This document shows, piece by piece, positions 1 to 12,030 of a stretch of DNA of 64,000 bases. The DNA comes from Zeugodacus cucurbitae (lineage: Eukaryota; Arthropoda; Insecta; Diptera; Tephritidae). Both the position numbers and the translations under genes were made by a program. Position 1 is the stretch's first letter, and every line of letters begins with the position of its first letter. The DNA lies in the NCBI RefSeq assembly GCF_028554725.1, contig NC_071670.1, positions 26,902,001-26,966,000 on the forward strand, given 5' to 3'. Under the pieces are notes generated by a model that saw only the letters and a list, made by a program, of their open reading frames with translations, was not told where the DNA came from and searched no databases.

Positions 1-329
1 TTGGAAGTTGGAAAACATATTTCTCAATTTTTATCTATCTTGGACAATAAATTTAATATGTATGCATATTTTGATGCTATTTACTTATATTACGCAAAAA
101 TGTATTTGTATTTCGGCTTCTATGAAATTTTCCAAACGTTACAATACCGTTATTTTTGCGGAATTTTGTATGTATAAAATTTCATGAATTAGCTATGACA
201 CAATTACGCGTATTTGATTTGTGTTGATTCTGATGTTTTTTAATATTTGTTGAATTCAATGTACGTTTTTTACCCAGATTTTAAAATAAAGTAAAGAAAA
301 TGAAAACAACTAATTTCTTTATAACATGG

Positions 330-393
330 ACACTCGCTTAACTTGGACAAAAAGTTCTTAACCGCAGGTGTCCAGCTTAGAGAGGTTTTACTG
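330..393. mobile_element. right end of a pogo/Tc1-type DNA transposon (TIR only)
   Basis: The sequence ends in TTTTACTG followed by TA. In reverse complement it starts CAGTAAAACCTCTCTAAGC, which resembles pogo/Tigger terminal repeats, and TA is the target site of that group. No partner terminus was found inside the window, so the element either extends beyond the left edge or has decayed. No coding sequence is recognisable in it. Confidence 0.45.
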
Positions 394-478
394 TATAAGT
401 AAAGGAAGGAAAAATCGGGCAGTAACTTTTCAAATCGCAAATCGATATTGAACATAAGGACCAATATAGCTATGAACA

Positions 479-866
479 ATTTTTATCGAAAATATCGGTG
501 CATTCCTCAGATATTTTACAGAAATTTGGATCTTTTGATGAACATTTTCTTCTAACATTGTACCTATGTACAAAAAATTAGTCAAATCAGGTGATTAAGG
601 TTTTCAAACTTCTAGGGGCCTTATACCGTGTATTTCAATTAACGTGTGAGATAACTTAGCTTAATTAAGTGAACATATAATCTATATTGTAGCTTGAAGG
701 CGAAATTATTCCAGGAATTATCCCAGCCCTAATATACTATACGAGTATGTAATGATTTTCATTATTCTTGTGGACACTTAGCCAAATATATGTATGAGTC
801 AAATGTGTGTTATTTTAATAAAATTACATAATTAAAATTCGAGAGTATAAAATATTTATAGTTCAC
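479..866 (+). repeat. decayed HINE-family copy, 3' part
   Basis: Scattered similarity to the 3' half of the HINE copy ending near 17495: the phrase near 700-760 leading to a TTTTCATTATTCT motif, and an AATTCGAGAGTATAAAAT motif at about 836-853. The terminal hairpin and CTTGTT tail are gone. This is an old copy with approximate boundaries. Confidence 0.45.
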
Positions 867-3055
867 TTTTATTAAGTACGAGAGTGATTGATCCAGTTGC
901 TGACAAGCGAAATCGAAAATTGATTCCGAAATGCAAAAAAGTATTTTTATGTAGTTGTTTATTGTACGTGCATCAGTATATAAACCAATATATAAGTATG
1001 TGCAGTATATACTCGGATATATACTGTCTAAACCTAGTTTTCCAAATGCTGCTTTTTATTTCTGTTAAATTTTAATCAACGAAGTGCCTAATGATTTGAT
1101 GGTGAATTTTCAATGAGCTAAAACACATTGAAGTTAATCAATTATTGCTCGACTCATATACTGACCTTAATTGGCATGAAGTGGCATTTGTCTTATATTG
1201 CATTGTATTTAATGGAAAAATGAACACGGAGATTCCACGTAAATATGTGCTACATATACGCAAGAATATAGTAACTGCATAGTTAAATTGTATATCGACA
1301 TGACACATTTTTTAATTGCACTAATTTAAAATTTGCCTCGCGTTTTCACAAAATTTATTTTAAACTGGTTTGATATCAATATATATACACATTCTTGAAG
1401 AAAAGATTAGTTTTGTAAAGATTTTATTGCTTTTTCACCAAACCAAAAATACCCTTCTTTGGGTTATGCTAAATTGCTGCTGCACTTCGCTGCATTACGA
1501 AGACGCATATAACGTGGTTGTAGTCAAACTGAAAGCTGCGAATCCGCACTTGGCGTAGTCAATGATTCCATTATTTTGTATTTCTGACAAGAGCGAGGCC
1601 ATGTTGCGTATACGACATGTTGCACGACCGCTCGCGGAAGTTGAGTTAAGCATCGGCCACAAGGAATCTGGGAGAGCAAATGGCAAATTATGTATGTATG
1701 GTATACGGGCTAGTGTTTTTTGCTTGAACGGAGTCTCGAGCGCGCTGTTAGATTTCGACTACTGTGAGAGTGATAAAAAGCATTACGCATGTTCCGCACC
1801 CCATTTTATATTATTTTGTTCGACTTATTGTTTGCGCCAAAATGCCTAAAATGTACTTTAGTTTCAGTATACTATATATGTATGTATGAATTTCAGTAAG
1901 AATACCGATAAATGTACGGTTATATATCCATTTGTAAATGTTCTATACATATCCATGTATTATATGTGTTTGAGTAATAAGGCATTGGATTTAGGAACTT
2001 CGATTAATACTGCGAACTCAAAGCAGTTATTGGTGTTGTGGTCGCACGTTTGGAAATGTCGGCTCTTATGTACTTGGTGTGTAGTATTAAATCCGCCAAA
2101 TCCTTAGCGATTCATGATAATCTTTGCACTGGTACAAAACGGATTGGTTTGTTAATAAAATACTAGAAAGACTCCTCTCTGAGTCCTTCTTCTTTACAAA
2201 TTATTCTTCTTGAAATCGGCCACCATGTTTGGTATGGTTTACTAATAAACCATATTTTTAATTTGTCTACATATATTCGATATATGTAAATATTTCGCAA
2301 TGCGTATTATTTATCTCCAGACGAATGGTATACGTATTTATATATGAAATAAATTTATCGCAGGTTAAATTGGATGGGTATTTATTAGTTCATATTATAA
2401 TAATCATATTATTTGTTGGAGTTCACCTTATTATTCTCTTAAAGGATAATTTCTATAAACTTTTTTTTTAGATTGGAAGAAAGATGGTCTTCTTGAGTTA
2501 GTCGATCTGAAGCATCAATATCTATGTAAATATAAAATGCTTGTTTTTTCCGAATAGTTTAATATTTTACTACTGGGTCTGAATATACACTTATTTATGT
2601 ACATATATGCATATACATTCGTTATATATATGTAAATGCGTTCTCAGCAACTCGCACTTTATTCATTGTAGGGACATTGGTATATACATATGCTAGCCAT
2701 CTATGAGTTGAAGTTCACATGGAAATAAGCTTGTGGTGCTACGTGTATATTTTATGGCTGAAGGCATTATTTTGATTGTAACGGTTATACTCGAGCATGA
2801 TATCGTTATGCATTCCTAGATAAGCTCCAGTAATATCTATTGGCAAATCATCACGTGTAGTGTAAATTTTTGACCGAGCTATTGCTTCTATTCTATTTGT
2901 ATGCATTTGTGCTACATTCCATTCCGCGCATACATATATACATATGTATAAAGTATAATGTACGGGTACTTTTCGATTTTGAACGTTTCACGTTGCCCAA
3001 TTGCGCTTTTTGCCTCGCTTTCATTTTTTTGCTTGGCCTTCGCTTTTTATAACCG
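867..3055. other. AT-rich DNA without a recognised gene
   Basis: Mostly AT-rich with repeated TACATATGTATG-type microsatellite patches. The stretch 1480-1830 is GC-richer and has short open frames on both strands, but none matches a family I know and no convincing splice or start context is visible. No element termini were recognised. Confidence 0.4.
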
Positions 3056-3058
3056 TAA

Positions 3059-3541
3059 GGGTACCTGCAGAGTGAACGCTCAAAGCCGAGCCGAGCGCAA
3101 AGCTGATGAATGCGAGAAATAAGCTTAAAAGTTGTGCGCATGCATTTTCATACGAAATCGCACAGGTAGCACAGAGTGGACGCTGACCGAAGCCGAGCGT
3201 TAACATGATATTTTTAGTTTAAATATTGTTAATTTTAATTAAATAAAATTAAATTTATATTTTTTTTTTATATAATTACAAAAATTAAATTTTTTTTAAC
3301 TTTGGATTCAACTTTATCAAAAATATAAACGAATGTATTCGGGTATATTCAAAAAAACTTTTCGATTGTCTGTATACAAATATTAAAATCCAAAAGTACA
3401 AATTTACGTATATAATAACAAATTATTCTCGGAGTTCAGCGCTAATTCTCGCATCCACTCTACGGTACCAAAAATTGAACAGCGCTGCTCAAAATCAGCT
3501 TTACGCTGGGCTCGGGTTTGAGCGTCCACTTGCAGGCTCCC
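3059..3541. mobile_element. 483-bp Harbinger-like MITE with long terminal inverted repeats
   Basis: The ends are long imperfect inverted repeats. The left begins GGGTACCTGCAGAGTG and the right, in reverse complement, begins GGGAGCCTGCAAGTGG; similarity continues about 50 bp through AAAGCTGAT. The element is flanked by TAA at 3056-3058 and again at 3542-3544. A three-base TWA duplication with G-rich termini fits PIF/Harbinger. There is no transposase, so it is non-autonomous. A second internal copy of the GTGGACGCTGACCGAAGCC-like motif lies near 3177-3200. Confidence 0.8.
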
Positions 3542-3544
3542 TAA

Positions 3545-5090
3545 ATGATTATTGCGTCTTGTCTGTCTTGGTCAGATTGTTTCATTTGGAGGGAACTAGG
3601 CTCAAACAAGGTTTGCTGACACAATCACAGCTGTAGGTAACCACATTGATAACCACGATGGCAACCGCATAGGGACATATTAATCAATTATATACGTAGT
3701 AAATATTAATATATGTACATATGTATATACATCTGCAGCTATTCATATGTGTATCAATGTGAATGTGATATTGCTTATTCTGCTAGGGATGGATGGTTTA
3801 TTGGTTGATTTTTCCCAAGAGAGTAAAATGTTTGCAATTGTTATATAAAAATTTAAAAAAAATAGAAAATCGATACAAAACAAAAAAGTATTTGTTTGGA
3901 TTCGAATTTGTATCATATTACATATTCACTTAATATATAAGTAGAAACATATGTATATAGTCGTCACATGTGTACAATGTTTACTTGATTGATATGTTTG
4001 GCCAATAATAAAATAGTCAATAGAATGTGAACCGAAATATATTTTAAGAGGCGTCGATCAATCTACATACATACAAATATACATACGTGGGCATAAGAAA
4101 CACGACAATGTTCACGGCATTAGGTTTACTTTTTTTTTGTATTAGTTGACAAAATGAGTGATAGCGAAGTCTTCATATGACAACTAAATGGTTAAATATG
4201 ATTACGCTTCCACTCAAGATAAGGAAATGCGCTTTTTTTTAATACAATGTGGAATTATTACAGAAGCTTTAAAATTTTCTACTTTATCAAAATAATAATT
4301 TGCCGAGAAATATACAAAATTATCCACTTGGTAAATATTATGTTCGGCAATTTCCATTTAGATCACTAGTATGGATTCTTTAAGCGGAATCTTTAAATCT
4401 ATATAGATATCGATGCAGTATATGTTAACTGAGATTGTTCTTACTATAGATAATCTAGTCGTTCTATTATATATGTACGTAGAGATGAAATACATTAGGA
4501 TGAGATAATTGGCTTAACTGAAGGATAGGTTACAACACTGTATTACAAAATATGAATTACAATACGGACCGAAGTGGCGAAAAATCAACGAACCATCAGA
4601 ACGCTACGCTTGCGTGACACTCAACACACCGCTTCGTGCGCTTCTTATTTTAAGTTATATAAGTTAAAAAATTCTTGTATTATAAATAAAATTGAAAGCA
4701 TTATTAAAAGGGTATTTTTGGGAATAAAAAGGAAGGAAGGGAAGATGATCTTGAATGATTTAGACATACATACATATATTATATATATTAGGGTGTCCCT
4801 TATATGACGAAATTTTTTTTTTAGAAATTCAGAACGCATACCCTATATATTTTTTATAAATGTAAATATATACTCAAATATAAATTTTCATCTTTCTACG
4901 ACGTGTGCAACTCGTGCCGACCACCCTCCAAAGTTTTCTTTGTCTTAGTATATAGCCATTATTTTGAAATATAGCCTATCTATTATTTGTGTTACTGTAA
5001 AATTGATTAAAACGCTATTAAATAAAAAAGTGGTTAGGTTAGACAACTATTTATTAAAAGAACCTTAAAATTAAGCAGGATAACTTCTTT
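3545..5090. other. AT-rich DNA, no gene recognised
   Basis: Contains TATA- and CATA-rich simple sequence. The left terminus of the transposase-like gene that follows (if it is a transposon) should lie here. The motif CTCGTGCCGACCACC near 4912 weakly resembles the reverse complement of sequence near 7757, but this is too short to call a terminal repeat. Confidence 0.35.
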
Positions 5091-7629
5091 TTAGAGTATT
5101 TTTTTACAATCTGGATATAAGTGCCTATGTTCCTGGACACATCGTAATAAAAATTGTTTTTGCTCTTCTTCGGCTGTGATTAGTCTGTTAAAGTCTTGCA
5201 TTAATTTAACGACCCTTTCAGCAGTGTCATTTACGACTTTTAACTGGCTTACTTTTCGTAAAGCATCCTGAAAGGCAGCATTAGCTTCCCAAGCAGATAC
5301 ATCGACGTGGAGAAAGCTTGCTTCTATTTGAAATCTTGAAAAAAATGGATGCTCCGCATAGAAACAAAATCACCCAGAGTTTTATCGGAAACAAAACAAA
5401 AATATATTAAATTTTAAATAACAAAAATAATATACATAAGATCTATAAAAATTAGACTTACCAAACAACGTATTAAACATTTCTAGCGTCGATTGAATGT
5501 AGCGCTTTCCAATATACGGACTTTCCTCTCTGTTTAAGTTGGCAATAATTTTCCTTTTAGTCTCATTATCAACTTTATTATCAAAGAGTGATAAACTAAC
5601 AGTTTCTTCACAAAGGTACCATAAATGCTGACTAAACTTGCTTATGGAAGCTTTAGATATAGCTGCATCAGCTTTTTCATACGCTTTCAATGCTTTCAAA
5701 AAGCACAAATCTTGGTTTGGTGCTTTAGTCGCCACCGAGCATTGAAGGTTTAACATACAATGTTACAATAAACAAACAAACATCTTGCAGAGCCTTTTTA
5801 TCATTAGCGTTCATACGAAATTGAGACTGCAGTAAACATATTTTCAATGAAAATATTGCTCTTGACATCCATCTTGCCTGATGCATAGCTCCAGGAGGTC
5901 TGATTTTTATTTTACGTTCTTTATCTCCTCCCAAAAATACTACACATAGCTCTACCAATTCCCGATAGTCATCTCTTACAAAAGATTTGTCTAGTTCTGC
6001 CTTATAATACATCAACAAGGATGTAATATCAGTCTCAGCAGTATAATTCTGTATGAAATCAAGGCAGAGTTCAATATTATTAGAATCGATGTTTTTCCAA
6101 TTGTCTCTAAACTTTTTGAAGAAGGGAATGTCAGGACTATTAGTTACCTGTTTCAGTTTGATTTCAAAGACAGATTTCAGGACTAGCTAATAAATATGAT
6201 GGCGACAAGCAAATAGCAGCAACCCTCTCTCTAAAATCTGCTCTAGAAGAACACAAGCTCCACTGAAACGACCGGTATTAGAAGCAGTTGTATCGCAGCA
6301 CATTATCTGTACTTTTTCATTAACCCTAGACGGTCATCCTTCGTCAAAATGACTACGAACTATTTTATTTTCACTGTAAATATGTTTTTAGAAGACTGTG
6401 AATTATTAATTTTAAGTTAAAAGAATAAAATTTTCCTTTTTATTTTTGACTTGTATTTATTAATAATGAAATAAATAAATAAAAAAAATAAAACGCGTTC
6501 ATTATTTCGACTCACACCCTGCTGAAAATAGATTTGAAATAAGTCGTCGTCATATTGACGAAGGATGACGTTAATGTACAAAAAAAAGGATGACCGTCCA
6601 GGGTTAAGATTCCAATCGGAGAGGGCGATTGAAACGGCATTGGCTTGATCCTTACCAGATGAACTGCCTAGTTTTGGTACCGAGAGAAGGTGTTCTCTAT
6701 TGTCAAATGAAGCAATAATTGGTAAACGTTCTTCTTTTGAACTTCGCACGTCCAACCCAGGTAAAAGTTTCCCATCCCAATGAACTGTTACTACATCAGG
6801 TATATTGTTCTGAAAGTCAGCTTTTATTGCTTCTGCTCTGGATTTTCTAGTCTGAGTACGAATTCGCTGAAAGTCCTCAGTTGATGGTGAAATCATCGCT
6901 ACTTAGACCAAGTGCCTCTACGACTGCATGAAGAATGTAAACAGAGTCTCTTATGCTGAGTTGACATCGATCCAATGTCGCAACAAGTGTAGGTGTTACA
7001 ATATTTTTTCGACCTATTTTTTTAGTGCATGGAGATTCTTCTGGCACTGCGTTTTGTGTACCCAAAATCTTTTCTTCCCCTGAATCATCTGAGTTTATTA
7101 CATTAATGGCTGTTGAAGTTGATGGGACTGTCAACAACTCCCTATGTCTGACATTTCTTTCCTCTTCTCCTACCTGTCTATCTGGTAGACATCCTGGTCT
7201 ACCTGGCTCCCGTTGTGTCATCAGAAATAGTTTGCCTTCCTCTATTCTTATCATATCAAAAGCATTAGCATGTGCGATATCAAATAAGTTATCAAGATTA
7301 TTCTTAAAATCATTTTCACGATTTTTAAACGTAACTTGAGTTTTTTTGATATTTTTTTGCAGTTCTCTCCATGAATGATATAGGTCTATTAGTTTCTTTA
7401 CGCAGTTGGGAAATGCTTTTGTTTGAATTCTTGCCTTTTCCCAATATATGATACACTCCCTAATCACTAAATTTGCTCTTTCACTGACAGTCAATTTTAT
7501 TTCTCGAATATTATAAAACAATACAGCGAGAACTTGTCGATTTGATGGTAATTTTGCACCACTAATTTGATGGCTAGGCAAACCGATAAGGAAAATATTT
7601 TGTTTATCATTTCGTAATTCAACCGACAT
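5091..7629 (-). pseudogene. decayed transposase-like gene of an insect/cnidarian repeat family
   Basis: A minus-strand coding region starts with ATG at 7629-7627 and can be followed through several frames to a TAA at 5093-5091. Landmarks in order: an N-terminal 250-residue part with a LPSNRQVLAVLFYNIRE segment; a STEDFQRIRTQTRKSRAEA segment; HWDGKLLP; CCDTTASNTGRFSG; ACRHHIY; PGAMHQARWMSRAI; HLWYLCEE; and a C-terminal NDTAERVVKLMQDFNRL. I recall such proteins as abundant, poorly named repeat-derived proteins in aphids, Hydra and other animals; the DTTASNTG and CRHHI motifs suggest a hAT-like RNase H fold. A 76-bp intron is likely at 5386-5461: its GTAAGT donor is good, but the acceptor reads CG instead of AG. 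Damage: a frameshift near 6890, a MITE at 6324-6603, a TAG in place of a likely GAG just after CRHHIY (~6190), and a frameshift near 5740. Superfamily uncertain. Confidence 0.65.
6324..6603. mobile_element. 280-bp piggyBac-type MITE inside the transposase-like gene
   Basis: The ends are inverted: CCCTAGACGGTCATCC on the left and GGATGACCGTCCAGGG on the right, with a second inverted motif GACGAAGGATGAC/GTCATCCTTCGTC further in. TTAA flanks it exactly at 6320-6323 and 6604-6607, the hallmark target of piggyBac. Removing it and one TTAA restores an open frame between the WNL and the DTTASNTG motifs of the host pseudogene, so it landed in an intact stretch. Confidence 0.88.
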
Positions 7630-7791
7630 CTTTATGCATTAAACAATTGCACTCTAATGACCTGAAACATAAATACGAAATGGCAATTGCAACCCGTCGC
7701 TACAGTTTGCAGCGCTCAGTTGCGCGGTTCTTGTATGAACAAGTTTCAATCGCAAGTCGGCACGGGTTATCGTTGATAAAACGAGCTGATA

Positions 7792-8249
7792 TTTTTATAC
7801 TCTCGCAACAAATGTTGCTAAAGAGAGTATTATAGTTTTGTTCACATAACGGTTGTTTATAACACCCAAAACTAAACGAGTTAGATATAGGGTTATATAT
7901 ACCAAAGTGATCAGGGTGAAGAGTGGAGTTCAAATCCGAATGTCTGTCTGTCCGTCCGTCCGTCCGTCCGTCTGTCCGTCTGTGCAAGCTGTAACTTGAG
8001 TAAAAATTAAGATATCTTGATGAAACTTGGCACACTTATTTATTGGCACCATAGGAAGGTTGCTTTCGAAAATGAGCAAAATCGGACCACTGCCACGCCC
8101 ACAAAATGGCGAAAACCAAAAACACATAAAGTGACATAACTAAGCCATAAATAAAGCTATGGAAATAAAATTTGGTATGAAGGATCGCACTATGAAGGGG
8201 CATATTTGGATGTAATTTTTTTGGTAAAGTGGGCGAGGCCCCGCCCCCA
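7792..8249 (+). repeat. HINE-family copy, 5' part, truncated at an RTE junction
   Basis: Starts with the family 5' end TTTTTATACTCTCGCAAC, whose first bases fold back on GAGAGTAT 20 bp later. A (GTCC)n microsatellite follows at about 7942-7980, then the CCACTGCCACGCCC block typical of the family. Similarity stops at GCCCCGCCCCCAG (about 8249) where RTE sequence begins. The junction shares a few C/A bases with both partners. Confidence 0.8.
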
Positions 8250-10065
8250 GGCCTAAAGCCACACTGATAAGGTCCTATCAGTTCGTTGACGGTGGGCTTT
8301 AGTCTTTCACACAGTACGCTCGATAGAACCTTGTATGCGATATTTAGGAGGCTGATCCCACGGTAATTGGCGCAGATTGTGGGATCTCCCTTTTTATGGA
8401 TTGGGCAGAGCACCATATTCTGCAAAGAAGCTGATGCATGCACCTTATCAGTTCTGCGCCGCCGTATTTGAATAGTTCTGCCGGCAATCTATCGGCCCCC
8501 GCTGCTTTGTTGTTCTTCAAGCGGGTAATTGCTATTCGAATTTCTTCATGGTCGGGTAATGGAACATCTGTTCCATCGTCATCGATTGGGGGATCGGGTT
8601 CGCCATCTCCTGGTGTTGTACTCTCACTGCCATTCAGCAGGTCGGAGAAGTGTTCCCTCCATAATCCCAGTATGCCCTGGACATCGGTTACCAGATTACC
8701 ACCTTGGTCTCTACATGAGGATGCTCCGGTCTTGAAACCTTCGTTAAGTCGCTTCATTTTTTCATAAAATTTTCGAGCATTCCCTCTGTCTGCCAGCTTC
8801 TCAAGCTCTTCGTACTCACGCATTTCGGCCTCTTTCTTTTTTTGTCTGCAGATGCGTCTCGCTTCGCTCTTCAGCTCTCGGTATCTATCCCATCCCGCAC
8901 GTGTTGTGGTCGTTTGCAACGTTGCGAGGTAGGCAGTCTGTTTTCTCTCCGCTGCGAGACGGCACTCCTCATCGTACCAGCTTGTTTTTTGTCGTTGCCG
9001 AAAACCAATTGTTTCGGCTGCAGCGGTACGCAGTGAGTTTGAGATGCCGTTCCACAGTTCTCTTATACCGAGATGCTGATGAGTGCTCTCACAGAGCAGG
9101 AGTGCAAGTCGAGTCGAGTATTTCGTGGCTGTCTGTTGCGATTGCAGCTTTTCGACGTCGAACCTTCCTTGTGTTTGTTGACGGGCGTTCTTTGCTGCAC
9201 AGAGGCGAGTGCGTATCTTTGCTGCTACTAGATAATGGTCCGAGTCAATGTTTGGTCCTCGGAGCGTACGCACGTCTAAAACACTGGAGACATGTCTTCC
9301 GTCTATCACAACGTGATCGATTTGATTGCGCGTGTTTCGATCAGGGGACAGCCACGTTGCTTGATGAATTTTTTTATGCTGGAATCTGGTACTGCAGACA
9401 ACCATATTCCGGGCCCCAGCGAAGTCGATCAGCCTTAGGCCGTTTGGCGATGTTTCGTCATGGAGGCTGAATTTTCCGACTGTTGTGCCAAAGACACCTT
9501 CTTTACCCACCCTGGCGTTAAAATCGCCAAGCACGATTTTGACATCGTGGCGGGGGCAGCGCTCATAGGTGCGTTCTAGGCGCTCATAGAAAGCACCTTT
9601 GGTCACATCGTCCTTCTCTTCCGTTGGGGCGTGGGCGCAAATCAGCGATATGTTGAAGAACCTCGCTTTGATGCGGATTGTGGCAAGACTCTCATCCACC
9701 GGGGTGAATGCCAGGACTCGGCGACGTAGTCTCTCTCCCACCACAAATCCAACACCGAATTTGCGCTCCTTTATATGGCCGCTGTAGTAGATGTCACAAG
9801 GACCCACCTTCTTCCGTCCTTGTCCCGTCCATCGCACTTCTTGGACGGCGGTGATGTCACCCTTTAGTTGTATGAGGACATCAACCAGCTGGGCAGAGGC
9901 ACCTTCCCAATTAAGAGTCCGGACATTCCAGGTGCATGCCCTCAAATCATGATCCTTAGTACGTTTGCAGGGGTCGTCATCAAAAGGGGGGTTTCTCATC
10001 CGAGGCTCGGTGTTTGTTTTCATTGGGGAGATTTTTTTATGTGGTGGGTCCCAAGCCCTACGCAC
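8249..10065 (-). pseudogene. RTE-clade retrotransposon ORF: endonuclease plus truncated reverse transcriptase
   Basis: The ORF starts at ATG 10065. Residues 41-285 form an AP-type endonuclease: TWNVRT (45-50), QEVRW with the catalytic E (75-79), LGDFNARVG (179-187) and SDHYLVA near 275. A basic linker and the N-terminal reverse-transcriptase region (KNNKAAGADRLPAELFKYG) follow. About 40 bp present in the related copy at 57058 are missing here just after HQLLCRIW, which shifts the frame; the RT continues in another frame (LCPIHKKGDPTICANYRG) and stops at YQCGFRPG, where the DNA fuses to a HINE. The palm with YADD is absent. Roughly 200 bp upstream of the ATG to about 10270 look like 5' UTR. 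Such proteins are often labelled craniofacial development protein 2-like. Endonuclease domain intact, element dead. Confidence 0.88.
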
Positions 10066-10298
10066 AACCGCATAAGCGGGCTTCGCCTTCTCACTTTAGC
10101 TCGCCTTCAAACGGATGTCTGTTGGCTACCCAGAGGATACTTGGTCTAAAACCGGAAGTCGTGAGCTGCGTGAACCATGTGGAGAAGAATCGTTTCTGGC
10201 CACTCCCAAGTGAATGACAAAAACTTTCCTCACTTGCGTGAACTTCTACACATGATCCCATCCTCCTAAAAGTTTTGTTTTAGCATAATACTATTTAA

Positions 10299-11655
10299 AA
10301 AACAAGTAAGGAACGGCTAAGTTCGGGTGCAACCGAACATTTTATACTCCCGCAATTTATTGAAGAAATTTTATTAAGATAATATACAAATTAACCCATA
10401 AATTCGGCATAAAGTTTAATAGAGTAACGAAAATCGTCATATATAGTATATGAGGGCTGAGGTAATTCCTGAACCGATTTCATTCATTTTCATCAGCAAG
10501 GTACACTATATCCAAGACGATACGCTCACTTAAGTTTGCTAAGATAGCTCACATATTAACCAATACATATATATATGCGAAATAAAGCTCACCGTATTTT
10601 TGAAAAACCTATAATTAGGTATATGGGGCTAGGAGAAGATACTTTTGAAAAACCTACAATGAGGTATATGGAGATGTTATGACCCGATTTTAATAATTTT
10701 TGGGATAATTAAAGGATAATGCATATGCACTTAAACTTTTCAAATATTTGAATATTTTTTATCCTTAAAGGAAAAAATGCAATAACTATATTATGTATTA
10801 TGTAATCTATGTATCTATTAATGTACTTTGTTGTGTAATATAATTTGTTTTTCAAATTTATTATTAAAAAAATTATACAGTGTTGATTAGAATATTAGTT
10901 TTTAACCGGGGAAATTTAAAAGAAAAATTATTTTTGACTACATATCTTTTGAACCAACTAAGCGGGAAACCAATTGACCGAGTCCAATTATCCGAGAAAA
11001 TTTACGTGTGCTTTCATATGTTATATTTTTTGTCCGATAACACCGTTCAATTATACAGGGAAACCAATTAACCATAGGGTCAATTAAACGAAAAGTACTG
11101 TATATGGTATAAAGTATACTTCAAAGATTCGGGTATATGGGAAGTAGGTGTGGTTGTGAACCGATTTGGACTATTTTAATAACATATCATTGGGACCCAT
11201 AAGTGGGCGAAACCATGCCCATCTTTATAATGAAATTTAAGGTTTCTGGTGGTTTTCATTGCTGAGTTATAGCATTTTAAGTAGTTTTCAACAGAACCTT
11301 TGTATGGGAGGTGGTCGTGGTTCTAATCCGATTCCCTCCATTTTGGGATTGTATAACATCCAAATATGCCCCTTCATAGTGCGATCCTTCATACCAAAAT
11401 TCTTTCATTGGTTAGGCGTGGTTCGATTCCGCTTTAGTAGTTTAAGAGATATGCACAAAAAACTTATTAGGGGGCGGGGTCACGCCTACTTCCCCAAAAA
11501 AATTACATCCAAATATGCCCCTTCATAGTGCGATCCTTCATACCAAATTTATTTCCTAGGTTAGGCGTGGCAGTGGTCCGATATCGCCTTCTTATGGTGG
11601 CAAGAAATACGTGTTTCATCAGGATATCTCAATTTTTACTCAAGTTACAGCTTGC
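10299..11655 (-). repeat. HINE-family copy, minus strand, with a nested pogo-like fragment
   Basis: Begins with the reverse complement of the family 3' end (AACAAGTAAGGAACGGCTAAG, hairpin GTTCGG/CCGAAC near 10320-10337) and the ACTCCCGCAATTTATT block. It proceeds backwards through the family to the TTTTTACTCAAGTTACAGC block near 11640. The 5' hairpin is not seen. A foreign 398-bp segment interrupts it at about 10703-11100. Confidence 0.8.
10703..11100. mobile_element. 5'-truncated pogo-like element
   Basis: Closely related to the last ~310 bp of the element at 22893-23954, with the shared phrase TTAAAGGATAATGCAT and the terminus CAATTAAACGAAAAGTACTG followed by TA. The left terminus is missing. 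It sits inside a HINE copy, so it arrived later. Confidence 0.7.
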
Positions 11656-12030
11656 TGATCGGATTCAAAATGTTAGACTATGAGAAGTAGGCATAATTGT
11701 GGTCCAATTGTTTTGTTTTTCACTCAAAAGTGGGCGGGACATGGTAACAGTTAACTTTTTAAATTTATTAATAATATGTTTCTGGCTACATTTTTGAAAT
11801 AGGTTGATACTTTTAGTAGTCTTAAAGGTATTGTAAGCCACAGTTAAGTGCACAAAATCGTTATACAGGAGTATAAAACATGTTTCGAGAGTTTAAGCTG
11901 CTTTTCCATTTACATTCTTTCGCATAATTGCAATTCAGTTCTATAAGTGAAAACGGCGACTCATTTGTCATTAAAGCATACAAAAAGGACATTAAGAATA
12001 ATGCGCGCTCTCCACCAGCCTATTTAATTA

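Noticed and set aside
1480..1860. Overlapping open frames on both strands in a GC-richer patch, considered as a host exon
   Set aside because: No recognisable domain, no convincing splice sites or start context, and equal openness on both strands.
4900..7770. Possible terminal inverted repeats around the transposase-like gene (CGTGCCGAC near 4916 and in reverse near 7757)
   Set aside because: Only nine bases match, and flanking similarity is weak. Too likely by chance.
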